This document shows positions 1 through 8,537 of a stretch of 64,000 nt of DNA, piece after piece. The position numbers were made by a program, and so were the translations under genes. The stretch's first letter is position 1. Each line of letters starts with the position of its first letter. The DNA is from Melaminivora sp034675505 (GTDB lineage: Bacteria > Pseudomonadota > Gammaproteobacteria > Burkholderiales > Burkholderiaceae_C): NCBI GenBank assembly GCA_034675505.1, contig JAUCDD010000033.1, forward strand, positions 1-64,000, given 5' to 3'. Below the pieces are notes generated by a model. The model was not told the origin of the DNA, ran no database searches, and saw nothing but the letters and a program-made list of their open reading frames with translations.

Positions 1-357
1 ACCTTCTACAACATGTACAACCAGCAGCCCGTGGGCAAGTACAAGCTGGCCGTGTGCACCAACCTGCCGTGCCAGCTGCGCCGGGGCCAGGATGCGCTGC
101 ACCACCTGGAGCGCAAGCTCGGCATCAAGATGGGCGAGACCAGCGCCGACGGCCTGTTCACGCTGCAGCAGTGCGAATGCCTGGGCGCCTGCGCCGATGC
201 GCCCGTGATGCTGGTCAACGACCGCAACATGTGCAGCTTCATGGAAGACGACAAGCTCGACCAGCTGGTCGATGGCCTGCGCCAGGCTGAAGCCGGCGCG
301 GCTGCTGCGCCTGCTCCCCTCCCGCGCGCGGGCGAGGGCCGGGAGGGCCGGGCATGA
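1..357 (+). CDS. nuoE: NADH-quinone oxidoreductase subunit E (5' end outside window)
   Basis: C-terminal part of the 24-kDa subunit of complex I, which carries a [2Fe-2S] cluster in the NADH-oxidising peripheral arm. The reading frame is open from base 1, so the gene starts upstream. The cluster ligands are visible: a CTNLPC motif (in-window codons 19-24) and CLGAC (codons 60-64). The last 20 or so codons are low-complexity (Ala/Pro, then PLPRAGEG) and come from a palindromic repeat at 313-350, so the tail is unlikely to be functional protein. The stop overlaps the nuoF start (ATGA), implying translational coupling. Confidence 0.95.
   Translation, partial: TFYNMYNQQPVGKYKLAVCTNLPCQLRRGQDALHHLERKLGIKMGETSADGLFTLQQCECLGACADAPVMLVNDRNMCSFMEDDKLDQLVDGLRQAEAGAAAAPAPLPRAGEGREGRA
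313..350. repeat. Palindromic repeat of a second family in the nuoE tail
   Basis: CTCCCCTCCCGCGC with GCGGGCGAGGG and a following GGGAGGGCC. It encodes the end of nuoE and reaches the nuoF start. It resembles the hairpin at 61899-61924. Confidence 0.5.
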
Positions 358-1706
358 GCGCAGTGATGCAGGTGCTGGAGCAGTTCCAGGCCAGCGGCGT
401 GGAAACCTGTTTCCATGACCGCCACGTCGAGCCGCAGATCTACGCCGGCCTGGATGGGCGCAACTGGAGCCTCAAGGACTACGAGGCGCGCGGCGGCTAC
501 GCGGCGCTGCGCAAGATCCTGGCGGCCGATGGCGGCGAGGGCCTGACGCAGGAGCAGGTGATCGCCACGGTGAAGGAATCGGGGCTGCGCGGCCGCGGCG
601 GCGCGGGCTTCCCGACGGGGCTCAAGTGGAGCTTCATGCCGCGCCAGTTCCCGGGGCAGAAGCACCTGGTGTGCAACTCCGACGAGGGCGAGCCCGGTAC
701 CTGCAAGGACCGCGACATCCTCATGTACAACCCGCACATCGTCATCGAAGGCATGGCGATCGCGGCGTATGCCATGGGCATCAGCCTGGGCTACAACTAC
801 ATCCACGGCGAAATCTTCCAGGTCTACGAGCGCTTCGAGGCAGCGCTGGAAGAAGCCCGCGCCGCCGGCTATCTGGGCGACGGCATCCTGGGCAGCAAGT
901 TCAGCTTCCAGCTGCACGCGCACCATGGGTTTGGCGCCTATATCTGCGGCGAGGAAACCGCGCTGCTGGAATCGCTGGAAGGCAAGAAGGGCCAGCCGCG
1001 CTTCAAGCCGCCGTTCCCGGCCAGCTACGGCCTGTACGGCAAGCCGACCACCATCAACAACACCGAGACGTTCGCGGCCGTGCCGTGGATCATCCGCAAC
1101 GGCGGCGCGGCGTACCTGGCCTGCGGCAAGCCGAACAACGGCGGCACCAAGATCTTCTCGGTCTCGGGCGACGTGGAGCGGCCGGGCAACTACGAAGTCC
1201 CCATGGGCACGCCGTTCCCGAAGCTGCTGGAGCTGGCTGGCGGCGTGCGCCGCGGCCGCCAGCTCAAGGCGGTGATCCCGGGCGGTTCATCGTCGCCCGT
1301 GCTGCCCGCGTCCATCATGATGGACTGCACCATGGACTACGACTCGATCGCCAAGGCCGGCTCCATGCTGGGTTCGGGCGCGGTGATTGTCATGGACGAC
1401 TCGCGCGACATGGTCGAGTCGCTCTTGCGCCTGTCGTACTTCTACATGCACGAGTCCTGCGGCCAGTGCACCCCCTGCCGCGAAGGCACGGGCTGGCTGT
1501 GGCGCGTGGTGGACCGCATCCAGCACGGCCAGGGCCGGGCCGAGGACATCGAACTGCTCGATTCGGTCGCCTTCAACATCATGGGCCGCACCATCTGCGC
1601 CCTGGGCGACGCGGCGGCGATGCCGGTGCGCGCCATGATTCAGCATTTCCGGCACGAGTTCGTCGCCAAGATCGAGGCCGCCACCAGGCAGGCCGCAGCC
1701 GCCTGA
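354..1706 (+). CDS. nuoF: NADH-quinone oxidoreductase subunit F
   Basis: The 51-kDa subunit of complex I, which binds NADH and FMN and holds a [4Fe-4S] cluster; it is the electron entry point of the enzyme. The glycine-rich nucleotide/FMN loop GRGGAGFPTG lies near residue 80. The cluster motif ESCGQCTPC is near residues 366-374, with the fourth cysteine near residue 414 in TICALGD. At 450 residues the length is normal for the family. The ATG overlaps the nuoE stop by four bases, and nuoG follows 15 bases after its stop. Confidence 0.97.
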   Translation: MSAVMQVLEQFQASGVETCFHDRHVEPQIYAGLDGRNWSLKDYEARGGYAALRKILAADGGEGLTQEQVIATVKESGLRGRGGAGFPTGLKWSFMPRQFPGQKHLVCNSDEGEPGTCKDRDILMYNPHIVIEGMAIAAYAMGISLGYNYIHGEIFQVYERFEAALEEARAAGYLGDGILGSKFSFQLHAHHGFGAYICGEETALLESLEGKKGQPRFKPPFPASYGLYGKPTTINNTETFAAVPWIIRNGGAAYLACGKPNNGGTKIFSVSGDVERPGNYEVPMGTPFPKLLELAGGVRRGRQLKAVIPGGSSSPVLPASIMMDCTMDYDSIAKAGSMLGSGAVIVMDDSRDMVESLLRLSYFYMHESCGQCTPCREGTGWLWRVVDRIQHGQGRAEDIELLDSVAFNIMGRTICALGDAAAMPVRAMIQHFRHEFVAKIEAATRQAAAA

Positions 1707-1721
1707 CGGGACCAGACGCAT

Positions 1722-3854
1722 ATGGTTGAAATTGAATTGGACGGCAAGAAGGTGGAGGTCGCCGAAGGCAGCATGGTCATGCATGCAGCCGACAAGGCAG
1801 GCACCTACATCCCGCATTTTTGCTATCACAAGAAGCTCTCCATCGCCGCCAACTGCCGCATGTGCCTGGTGGACGTGGAGAAGGCGCCCAAGCCCATGCC
1901 GGCCTGCGCCACGCCCGTGACGCAGGGCATGATCGTGCGCACCAAGAGCGACAAGGCCATCCGCGCCCAGCAGTCGGTGATGGAGTTCCTGCTCATCAAC
2001 CACCCGCTGGACTGCCCGATCTGCGACCAGGGCGGCGAGTGCCAGCTGCAGGACCTGGCCGTGGGCTACGGTGCCAGCAGCTCGCGCTACGGCGAGGAAA
2101 AGCGCACTGTGGCGCACAAGGACGTGGGCCCGCTGATCTCCATGGAGGAGATGGCGCGCTGCATCCACTGCACCCGCTGCGTGCGCTTCGGCCAGGAGAT
2201 CGCCGGCATCATGGAACTCGGCATGGTCAACCGCGGCGAGCACGCGGAGATCACCACCGTGGTCGGCGACACCGTGGACTCCGAGCTGTCGGGCAACGTG
2301 ATCGACCTGTGCCCGGTGGGCGCCCTGACCAGCAAGCCGTTCCGCTACAGCGCCCGCACCTGGGAGCTGTCGCGGCGCAAGTCGGTCAGCCCGCATGATT
2401 CCACGGGCGCCAACCTGATCGTCCAGGTCAAGAACCACCGCGTGATGCGCGTCGTGCCCTTCGAGAACGAAGAAGTCAACGAGTGCTGGCTGGCCGACCG
2501 CGACCGCTTCTCCTATGAAGCCCTGAACGGCCCCGAGCGCCTGACGCGGCCCATGCTCAAGCAGGGCGGGCAGTGGCAGGAAGTGGATTGGCAGACGGCG
2601 CTGGAATACGTGGCCAACGGGCTGCAGTGCGTCGGCAAGGAGCGCGGCCCCCAGGCCATCGGCGCCCTGGTGAGCCCGCACAGCACGCTGGAAGAGCTGT
2701 ACCTGGCCGGCCGGCTGGTGCGCGGGCTGGGCAGCGACAACATCGACCACCGGCTGCGCCACGCCGAGTTCGCACAGGCGGACGGCGTGCGCTGGCTGGG
2801 CATGCCGATCGCTGCTTTGAGCCGCTTGCAGTCGGTGCTGGTCGTGGGTTCGAACCTGCGCAAGGACCATCCGCTGTTTGCACAGCGGATTCGCCAGTCT
2901 GTCCGCGCCGGCTGCCGGTTTGCAGCTATTAATTCAGTAGCATATGACTGGGCCATGCCGGTGGAGCAGGCCCTGCTGGCGCCGGCCGCCGATTGGGCCG
3001 GGCAACTGGCGCAGGTGGCCGCCGCCGTGGCGGCAGACAAGGGCGTGGCCGCTCCCGTGGCCGGCGTGCAGGCAGGCGAGGGCGCGCGCGCCGTCGCGGC
3101 CGCGCTGCTGGCGGGCGAACGCAAGGCCATCTTGCTGGGCAATGGCGCGGCGCACCATGCGCACGCCTCGCAGCTGCTCGCGCTGGCCCAGTGGCTGGGC
3201 GAACACACGGGTGCCTCGGTGGGCTACCTGACCGAAGCTGCCAACACCGTGGGTGCGCAGTTCGTCGGCGCGCAGCCGCAGGCGCAGGGACTGAATGCAG
3301 CGCAGATGCTGCAGGGAGGCCTGAAGGCGCTGCTGCTGCTCAACACCGAGCCCGAGCACGACTCGGCCCTGGGCGCCGGCGCGCTGGAACAGGTGGACAT
3401 GGTCGTCACCCTGAGTCCCTTCAAGGCCAACATGGAGTTCAGCGACGTCCTGCTGCCAGTGGCCCCGTTCACGGAAACCTCGGGCACCTTCGTCAATGCC
3501 GAGGGGCGGGTGCAGAGCTTCCACGCTGCCGCGCGCCCCCTGGGGGAGACCCGCCCGGGCTGGAAGGTGCTGCGCGTACTGGCCAACCTGCTGGGGATCG
3601 ATGGGGTGGACTACGAGACGTCCCAGGACGTGCTGGCTGCCGCCACCGGCCAACCTGCGGGGGCGATGGCGCAGCTGCCGGCGCAGCGCTTGAGCAACCG
3701 CACGCAGGCCGCGGCCACCGGTGCGGGCGGCAGCGCCTGCCCTGAGCCGGCAGTCGCCAGCATCTACCAGCTCGACGCCCTGGTGCGCCGCGCGCCCTCG
3801 CTGCAACTCACCGCCGACGCGCGCGCCGCGCGCGGCGAAGGAGCGTCCGCATGA
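1722..3854 (+). CDS. nuoG: NADH-quinone oxidoreductase subunit G
   Basis: The 75-kDa iron-sulfur subunit of complex I. Ligands of the N-terminal [2Fe-2S] cluster are C34, C45, C48 and C62. The His-ligated [4Fe-4S] site is H94, C98, C101, C107, and a further [4Fe-4S] site is C147, C150, C153, C197. The C-terminal two thirds is the molybdopterin-oxidoreductase-like domain without obvious cofactor ligands. At 710 residues it is shorter than the enterobacterial form, as usual in this group. Codons about 389-408 are written by an antisense copy of the interspersed repeat (2887-2943), yet the reading frame is intact. The stop overlaps the nuoH start (ATGA). Confidence 0.97.
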   Translation: MVEIELDGKKVEVAEGSMVMHAADKAGTYIPHFCYHKKLSIAANCRMCLVDVEKAPKPMPACATPVTQGMIVRTKSDKAIRAQQSVMEFLLINHPLDCPICDQGGECQLQDLAVGYGASSSRYGEEKRTVAHKDVGPLISMEEMARCIHCTRCVRFGQEIAGIMELGMVNRGEHAEITTVVGDTVDSELSGNVIDLCPVGALTSKPFRYSARTWELSRRKSVSPHDSTGANLIVQVKNHRVMRVVPFENEEVNECWLADRDRFSYEALNGPERLTRPMLKQGGQWQEVDWQTALEYVANGLQCVGKERGPQAIGALVSPHSTLEELYLAGRLVRGLGSDNIDHRLRHAEFAQADGVRWLGMPIAALSRLQSVLVVGSNLRKDHPLFAQRIRQSVRAGCRFAAINSVAYDWAMPVEQALLAPAADWAGQLAQVAAAVAADKGVAAPVAGVQAGEGARAVAAALLAGERKAILLGNGAAHHAHASQLLALAQWLGEHTGASVGYLTEAANTVGAQFVGAQPQAQGLNAAQMLQGGLKALLLLNTEPEHDSALGAGALEQVDMVVTLSPFKANMEFSDVLLPVAPFTETSGTFVNAEGRVQSFHAAARPLGETRPGWKVLRVLANLLGIDGVDYETSQDVLAAATGQPAGAMAQLPAQRLSNRTQAAATGAGGSACPEPAVASIYQLDALVRRAPSLQLTADARAARGEGASA
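2887..2943 (-). repeat. Interspersed repeat copy inside nuoG
   Basis: Minus-strand copy: GCTACTGAATTAATAGCTG, GCAGCCGGCGCGG, then ACTGGCGAATCC. It is antisense to nuoG and in frame, with AT-rich codons unlike the rest of the gene. Confidence 0.8.
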
Positions 3855-4927
3855 TCGACGCGCTGTACAACGGCGGCCTGAACCTGGTCGCGGCCGGCTG
3901 GTGGTCGGCAATGGCCTGGCCCGTCATCTGGAACCTGATCAAGATCGTCGCCGTGCTGCTGCCGCTGCTGGGCGCAGTGGCCTACCTGACGCTGTGGGAG
4001 CGCAAGTTCCTCGGCTTCATGCAGGTGCGCATGGGCCCCAACCGCGTCGGCCCGTTCGGCCTGCTGCAGCCGATTGCCGATGCGCTCAAGCTGCTGACCA
4101 AGGAGCTGATCCAGCCCACGGCCGCCGCCAAGGGCCTGTTCTACCTGGGCCCGGTGATGGCCATCATGCCGGCGCTGGCCGCCTGGGTGGTGATCCCGTT
4201 CGGGCCGGACATGGCGCTGTCCAACATCAACGCCGGCCTGCTGCTGGTGATCGCCATCGCCTCCATCGAGGTTTACGGCGTGATCATCGCCGGCTGGGCG
4301 TCCAACTCCAAGTACGCCTTCCTGGGCGCGCTGCGGGCATCGGCGCAGATGGTCAGCTACGAGATCGCCATGGGCTTTTGCTTCCTGGTGGTGATCATGG
4401 TCTCGGGCAGCATGAACCTGAGCGACATCGTCGCGGGCCAGGCGCGCGGCACCATGGCGGGCATGGGCCTGGACTTCCTGTCCTGGAACTGGCTGCCGCT
4501 GCTGCCGATCTTCATCGTCTACCTGGTCTCCGGCGTGGCCGAGGTCAACCGCCACCCCTTCGACGTGGTGGAAGGCGAGGCCGAGATCGTCGCCGGCCAC
4601 ATGGTCGAGTACTCGGGCATGGGCTTTGCCATCTTCTTCCTGGCCGAGTACGCCGCGATGTGGCTGGTGTCCATCCTGGCGGTGCTGATGTTCCTGGGCG
4701 GCTGGCTGCCCCCGTTCTCGTTCCTGGCCTTCATTCCCGGCTGGATCTGGCTCGGCATCAAGACCTTCATGGTCGTGTCCTGCTTCATCTGGATCCGCGC
4801 CACCTTCCCGCGCTTTCGCTATGACCAGATCATGCGCCTGGGCTGGAAGATCTTCATCCCGGTCACCCTGGTGTGGCTGATCCTCGTGGGCGGCTGGCTG
4901 CTGTCGCCCTGGAACATCTGGAAATAA
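3851..4927 (+). CDS. nuoH: NADH-quinone oxidoreductase subunit H
   Basis: Membrane subunit of complex I that forms the quinone-binding cavity and the link between the redox arm and the proton-pumping arm. The 358-residue protein is strongly hydrophobic with about eight to nine membrane segments. It contains the conserved acidic cytoplasmic loop (NRHPFDVVEGEAEIVAGH, near residue 233) that is a family signature, and an early WERKFLGFMQ-type motif. It starts within the nuoG stop codon (ATGA) and is followed 12 bases later by nuoI. Confidence 0.97.
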   Translation: MIDALYNGGLNLVAAGWWSAMAWPVIWNLIKIVAVLLPLLGAVAYLTLWERKFLGFMQVRMGPNRVGPFGLLQPIADALKLLTKELIQPTAAAKGLFYLGPVMAIMPALAAWVVIPFGPDMALSNINAGLLLVIAIASIEVYGVIIAGWASNSKYAFLGALRASAQMVSYEIAMGFCFLVVIMVSGSMNLSDIVAGQARGTMAGMGLDFLSWNWLPLLPIFIVYLVSGVAEVNRHPFDVVEGEAEIVAGHMVEYSGMGFAIFFLAEYAAMWLVSILAVLMFLGGWLPPFSFLAFIPGWIWLGIKTFMVVSCFIWIRATFPRFRYDQIMRLGWKIFIPVTLVWLILVGGWLLSPWNIWK

Positions 4928-4939
4928 GCGGGGACATCC

Positions 4940-5452
4940 ATGGCTTCCGTCGCAGCTCCAGCGAGCTTTTCTATCAAGGATTTCTTCAAGAGCTTCATGC
5001 TCTGGGAACTGGCCAAGGGCATGGTGCTCACGGGCCGCTATGCGTTCGCGCGCAAGGTCACGGTGCAGTTCCCCGAGGAAAAGACGCCCCTGTCGCCGCG
5101 CTTTCGCGGCCTGCACGCGCTGCGCCGCTACGACAACGGCGAGGAGCGCTGCATCGCCTGCAAGCTGTGCGAAGCGGTGTGCCCGGCACTGGCCATCACC
5201 ATCGAGTCGGACGTGCGCGCCGATGGCTCGCGCCGCACGACGCGCTATGACATCGACCTCACCAAGTGCATCTTCTGCGGCTTCTGCGAGGAAAGCTGCC
5301 CGGTGGACTCCATCGTCGAGACGCACATCCTCGAATACCACGGCGAGAAGCGCGGTGACCTGTACTACACCAAGGACATGTTGCTGGCAGTGGGCGACCG
5401 CTACGAGCCGCAGATCGCTGCCGCCAAGGCCGCGGACGCCAAGTACCGGTGA
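4940..5452 (+). CDS. nuoI: NADH-quinone oxidoreductase subunit I
   Basis: Ferredoxin-like subunit of complex I that passes electrons through two [4Fe-4S] clusters towards quinone. Both CxxCxxCxxxCP motifs are present: C71, C74, C77, C81 and C110, C113, C116, C120. At 170 residues the length is typical for betaproteobacteria. An amphipathic N-terminus (residues 10-30) is expected to lie on the membrane. It sits between nuoH and nuoJ in the operon. Confidence 0.97.
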   Translation: MASVAAPASFSIKDFFKSFMLWELAKGMVLTGRYAFARKVTVQFPEEKTPLSPRFRGLHALRRYDNGEERCIACKLCEAVCPALAITIESDVRADGSRRTTRYDIDLTKCIFCGFCEESCPVDSIVETHILEYHGEKRGDLYYTKDMLLAVGDRYEPQIAAAKAADAKYR

Positions 5453-5499
5453 CCCCCAGGGCGCACCCCCACGCCTGAATTTTTGAAAAGACCCGATTC

Positions 5500-6159
5500 A
5501 TGGACGTCCAGACCGGCTTCTTCTACCTGTTCTCGGTCGTGCTGCTGTATGCAGCCTTCCGGGTCGTCACGGCGCGCAACCCCGTACACGCCGTTCTGCA
5601 CCTGATCCTGGCGTTCTCGCAGGCTTCGGGGCTGTGGCTGCTGCTCAAGGCCGAGTTCCTGGCCATCGTGCTGGTGCTGGTGTACCTGGGCGCGGTGATG
5701 GTGCTGTTCCTGTTCGTGGTGATGATGCTGGACATCCGCATCGAGACCGCGCGGCGCAGCTTCTGGCGGCACTTCCCGCTGGCCGTGCTCATCGGCGCGC
5801 TGATCGCGCTGGAGATGGCCGCCGTGCTGATGACGGGCTTTCGCGGCAGCGAGGAGCCGCGCATCGCCGGCGCCGTGGTGGATGCGGCCGGCAAGCTGCT
5901 GCCCTACTCCAACACCAAGGCGCTGGGCCAGCTGCTCTACACCCAGTACCTGCTGCCGGTGGAAATCGCCGCCGTGATCCTGCTGGTGGCCATGATCGCC
6001 GCCATCGCCCTGACGCTGCGCCAGCGCAAGGATTCCAAGGCCATCGACCCCGGCGACGCCGTGCGCGTGCGCGCCCAGGACCGCATGGTCATGGTGTCCA
6101 TGGCGCCCACGCGCGCGCCCCTGCCCGAGACCCCTGCCGCCGAGGAGGCCAAGCAATGA
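5500..6159 (+). CDS. nuoJ: NADH-quinone oxidoreductase subunit J
   Basis: Hydrophobic membrane subunit of complex I that takes part in conformational coupling to proton pumping. The 219-residue product has about five membrane segments, with the conserved region EFLAIVLVLVYLGAVMVLFLF between residues 50 and 70 and a charged C-terminal tail. The 47-base gap before it is the largest in the early operon. The stop overlaps nuoK (ATGA). Confidence 0.95.
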   Translation: MDVQTGFFYLFSVVLLYAAFRVVTARNPVHAVLHLILAFSQASGLWLLLKAEFLAIVLVLVYLGAVMVLFLFVVMMLDIRIETARRSFWRHFPLAVLIGALIALEMAAVLMTGFRGSEEPRIAGAVVDAAGKLLPYSNTKALGQLLYTQYLLPVEIAAVILLVAMIAAIALTLRQRKDSKAIDPGDAVRVRAQDRMVMVSMAPTRAPLPETPAAEEAKQ

Positions 6160-6464
6160 CACCCACCCTGGGCCACTACCTGTCTCTGGGCGCCATGCTG
6201 TTCGCGCTGGCCGTGATGGGCATCTTCCTGAACCGCAAGAACCTCATCGTGCTGCTCATGGCCATCGAGCTGATGCTGCTGGCGGTGAACATGAACTTCG
6301 TGGCGTTCTCCAGCTTCCTGGGCGACATGCACGGCCAGGTGTTCGTGTTCTTCATCCTGACGGTGGCCGCGGCCGAGGCCGCCATCGGCCTGGCCATCCT
6401 GGTGCTGCTGTTCCGCAACCGTTCCAGCATCGACGCGGAAGACCTCAACACCCTCAAGGGCTGA
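6156..6464 (+). CDS. nuoK: NADH-quinone oxidoreductase subunit K
   Basis: Small membrane subunit of complex I (102 residues) related to MrpC antiporter subunits, with three membrane segments. Two membrane-embedded glutamates expected for proton transfer are visible, in LLMAIELMLL (E38) and AAAEAAIG (E74). The start is fixed by the ATGA overlap with nuoJ at 6156; the longer open frame upstream is not coding. Confidence 0.96.
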   Translation: MTPTLGHYLSLGAMLFALAVMGIFLNRKNLIVLLMAIELMLLAVNMNFVAFSSFLGDMHGQVFVFFILTVAAAEAAIGLAILVLLFRNRSSIDAEDLNTLKG

Positions 6465-6498
6465 TGAGCCGCTACCGCCACTTGCAAGGTTCCCAACA

Positions 6499-8520
6499 AT
6501 GAGTCAAACCCTCTCTGTCCCGACGCTGCTGGCGGTGCCGCTGGCGCCGCTCGCCGGCTCGCTGCTGGCGGGCCTCTTCGGCACGGCCTTTGGCGGCAAC
6601 CGCATCGGCCGCGGCGTGTCGCACACGCTGACCATCCTGGGCGTGTTCATCGCCTTCGTCATCTCGGCCATGACGCTGTCCAGCGTAGTCAATGACGGCG
6701 CGCACCTGAACCAGACCCTCTACACCTGGATGGTGGTAGGCGACCTGAAGATGGAGGTGGGGTTCCTGATCGACAGCCTGACGGCCATGATGATGTGCGT
6801 GGTGACCTTCGTGTCGCTGATGGTGCACATCTACACCATCGGCTACATGGAGGAGGACCCGGGCTACAACCGTTTCTTCTCCTACATCTCGCTGTTCACC
6901 TTCTCCATGCTCATGCTGGTCATGAGCAACAACCTGCTGCAGCTGTTCTTCGGCTGGGAAGCAGTGGGCCTGGTGTCGTACCTGCTGATCGGCTTCTGGT
7001 TCAACAAGCCCTCGGCCACCTTCGCCAACATGAAGGCCTTCCTGGTCAACCGCGTGGGTGACTTCGGCTTCATCCTGGGGATAGGCCTGATTGCCGCCTA
7101 CGCCGGCACCTTTGATTACGCCGAGATCTTCGCCAAGCGCGCCGACCTTGCCGCCGTGGGCTTTCCCGGCACCGACTGGATGCTGATCACCGTGATCTGC
7201 ATCTGCCTGTTCATCGGCGCCATGGGCAAGTCGGCCCAGTTCCCGCTGCACGTGTGGCTGCCCGACTCGATGGAAGGCCCCACGCCCATCTCGGCCCTGA
7301 TCCACGCCGCCACCATGGTGACGGCCGGCATCTTCATGGTCTCGCGCATGTCGCCGCTCTTCGAGCTCTCGGACACCGCGCTGAACTTCGTCCTGGTGAT
7401 CGGCGCCATCACCGCGCTGTTCATGGGCTTCCTGGGCATCATCCAGAACGACATCAAGCGCGTGGTGGCGTATTCCACGCTGTCGCAGCTGGGCTACATG
7501 ACCGTGGCCCTAGGCGCGTCGGCCTACTCGGTGGCCGTGTTCCACCTGATGACGCACGCCTTCTTCAAGGCCCTTTTGTTCCTGGGCGCGGGCTCGGTCA
7601 TCATCGGCATGCACCACAACCAGGACATCCGCTGGATGGGCGGCGTGCGCAAGTACATGCCCATCACCTGGATCACCTCGCTGCTGGGTTCGCTGGCGCT
7701 GATCGGCACGCCGCTGTTCTCGGGCTTCTACTCCAAGGAAAACATCATCGAGGCGGTGCACCACAGCACCCTGCCGGCGGCCGGCTTCGCCCACTTCGCC
7801 GTCATGGCCGGGGTGTTCGTGACGGCCTTCTACTCGTTTCGCATGTACTTCCTGGTGTTCCACGGCAAGGAGCGCTACGACCAGAACCCCGATGCGCACC
7901 ACCATGGCGACCATGGCCACGGCCACGACGCGCATGCCAAGCCGCACGAGTCGCCCTGGGTGGTGACGGTGCCGCTGGTCCTGCTGGCGATTCCCTCTGT
8001 GGTCATCGGCTTCATGACCATACAGCCCATGCTGTTCGGCGACTTCTTCAAGGACGTGATCCTTGTCGATGGCGCCCGCCACCCCGCCATGGCCGCCATC
8101 AAGGAGGCCTTCCACGGCCCGCTGGCCATGGCCACGCACGGCCTGATGACGCTGCCGTTCTGGCTGGCCGCTGCCGGCGTCGCGCTGTCGTACTACATGT
8201 ACATGGTCAACCCGGCGTTGCCCGCCGCCATCAAGCGCGCGTTCCAGCCTATCTACACGCTGCTGGACAACAAGTACTACCTGGACTGGATCAACGAGAA
8301 CATCGTCGCCCGCGGCGCGCGCGGGCTGGGCATCGCACTGTGGAAGGGCGGCGACCAGGCCATCATCGACGGTGCCGTGGTCAACGGTTCCTGGAAGCTG
8401 ATGGCGCGCATCGGCGGCGTGCTGCGCGCCCTGCAGACCGGCTACCTCTACCACTATGCGCTGTTCATGATCCTGGGCGTGTTCGCCCTCATGACCTACT
8501 TCGTGTGGCTCAACAAATAA
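6499..8520 (+). CDS. nuoL: NADH-quinone oxidoreductase subunit L
   Basis: Distal antiporter-like proton-pumping subunit of complex I, 673 residues. It shows the expected helices, including FGWEAVGLVSYLLIGFW and the broken-helix region with KSAQFPLHVWLPDSMEGPTP, and ends with the long lateral helix. Between the helices near residues 465-485 there is a His-rich cytoplasmic loop (several HH and HGH pairs). The start is ATG 6499, 34 bases after nuoK. Confidence 0.97.
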   Translation: MSQTLSVPTLLAVPLAPLAGSLLAGLFGTAFGGNRIGRGVSHTLTILGVFIAFVISAMTLSSVVNDGAHLNQTLYTWMVVGDLKMEVGFLIDSLTAMMMCVVTFVSLMVHIYTIGYMEEDPGYNRFFSYISLFTFSMLMLVMSNNLLQLFFGWEAVGLVSYLLIGFWFNKPSATFANMKAFLVNRVGDFGFILGIGLIAAYAGTFDYAEIFAKRADLAAVGFPGTDWMLITVICICLFIGAMGKSAQFPLHVWLPDSMEGPTPISALIHAATMVTAGIFMVSRMSPLFELSDTALNFVLVIGAITALFMGFLGIIQNDIKRVVAYSTLSQLGYMTVALGASAYSVAVFHLMTHAFFKALLFLGAGSVIIGMHHNQDIRWMGGVRKYMPITWITSLLGSLALIGTPLFSGFYSKENIIEAVHHSTLPAAGFAHFAVMAGVFVTAFYSFRMYFLVFHGKERYDQNPDAHHHGDHGHGHDAHAKPHESPWVVTVPLVLLAIPSVVIGFMTIQPMLFGDFFKDVILVDGARHPAMAAIKEAFHGPLAMATHGLMTLPFWLAAAGVALSYYMYMVNPALPAAIKRAFQPIYTLLDNKYYLDWINENIVARGARGLGIALWKGGDQAIIDGAVVNGSWKLMARIGGVLRALQTGYLYHYALFMILGVFALMTYFVWLNK

Positions 8521-8537
8521 GACGGAGGAGAAGAAAA

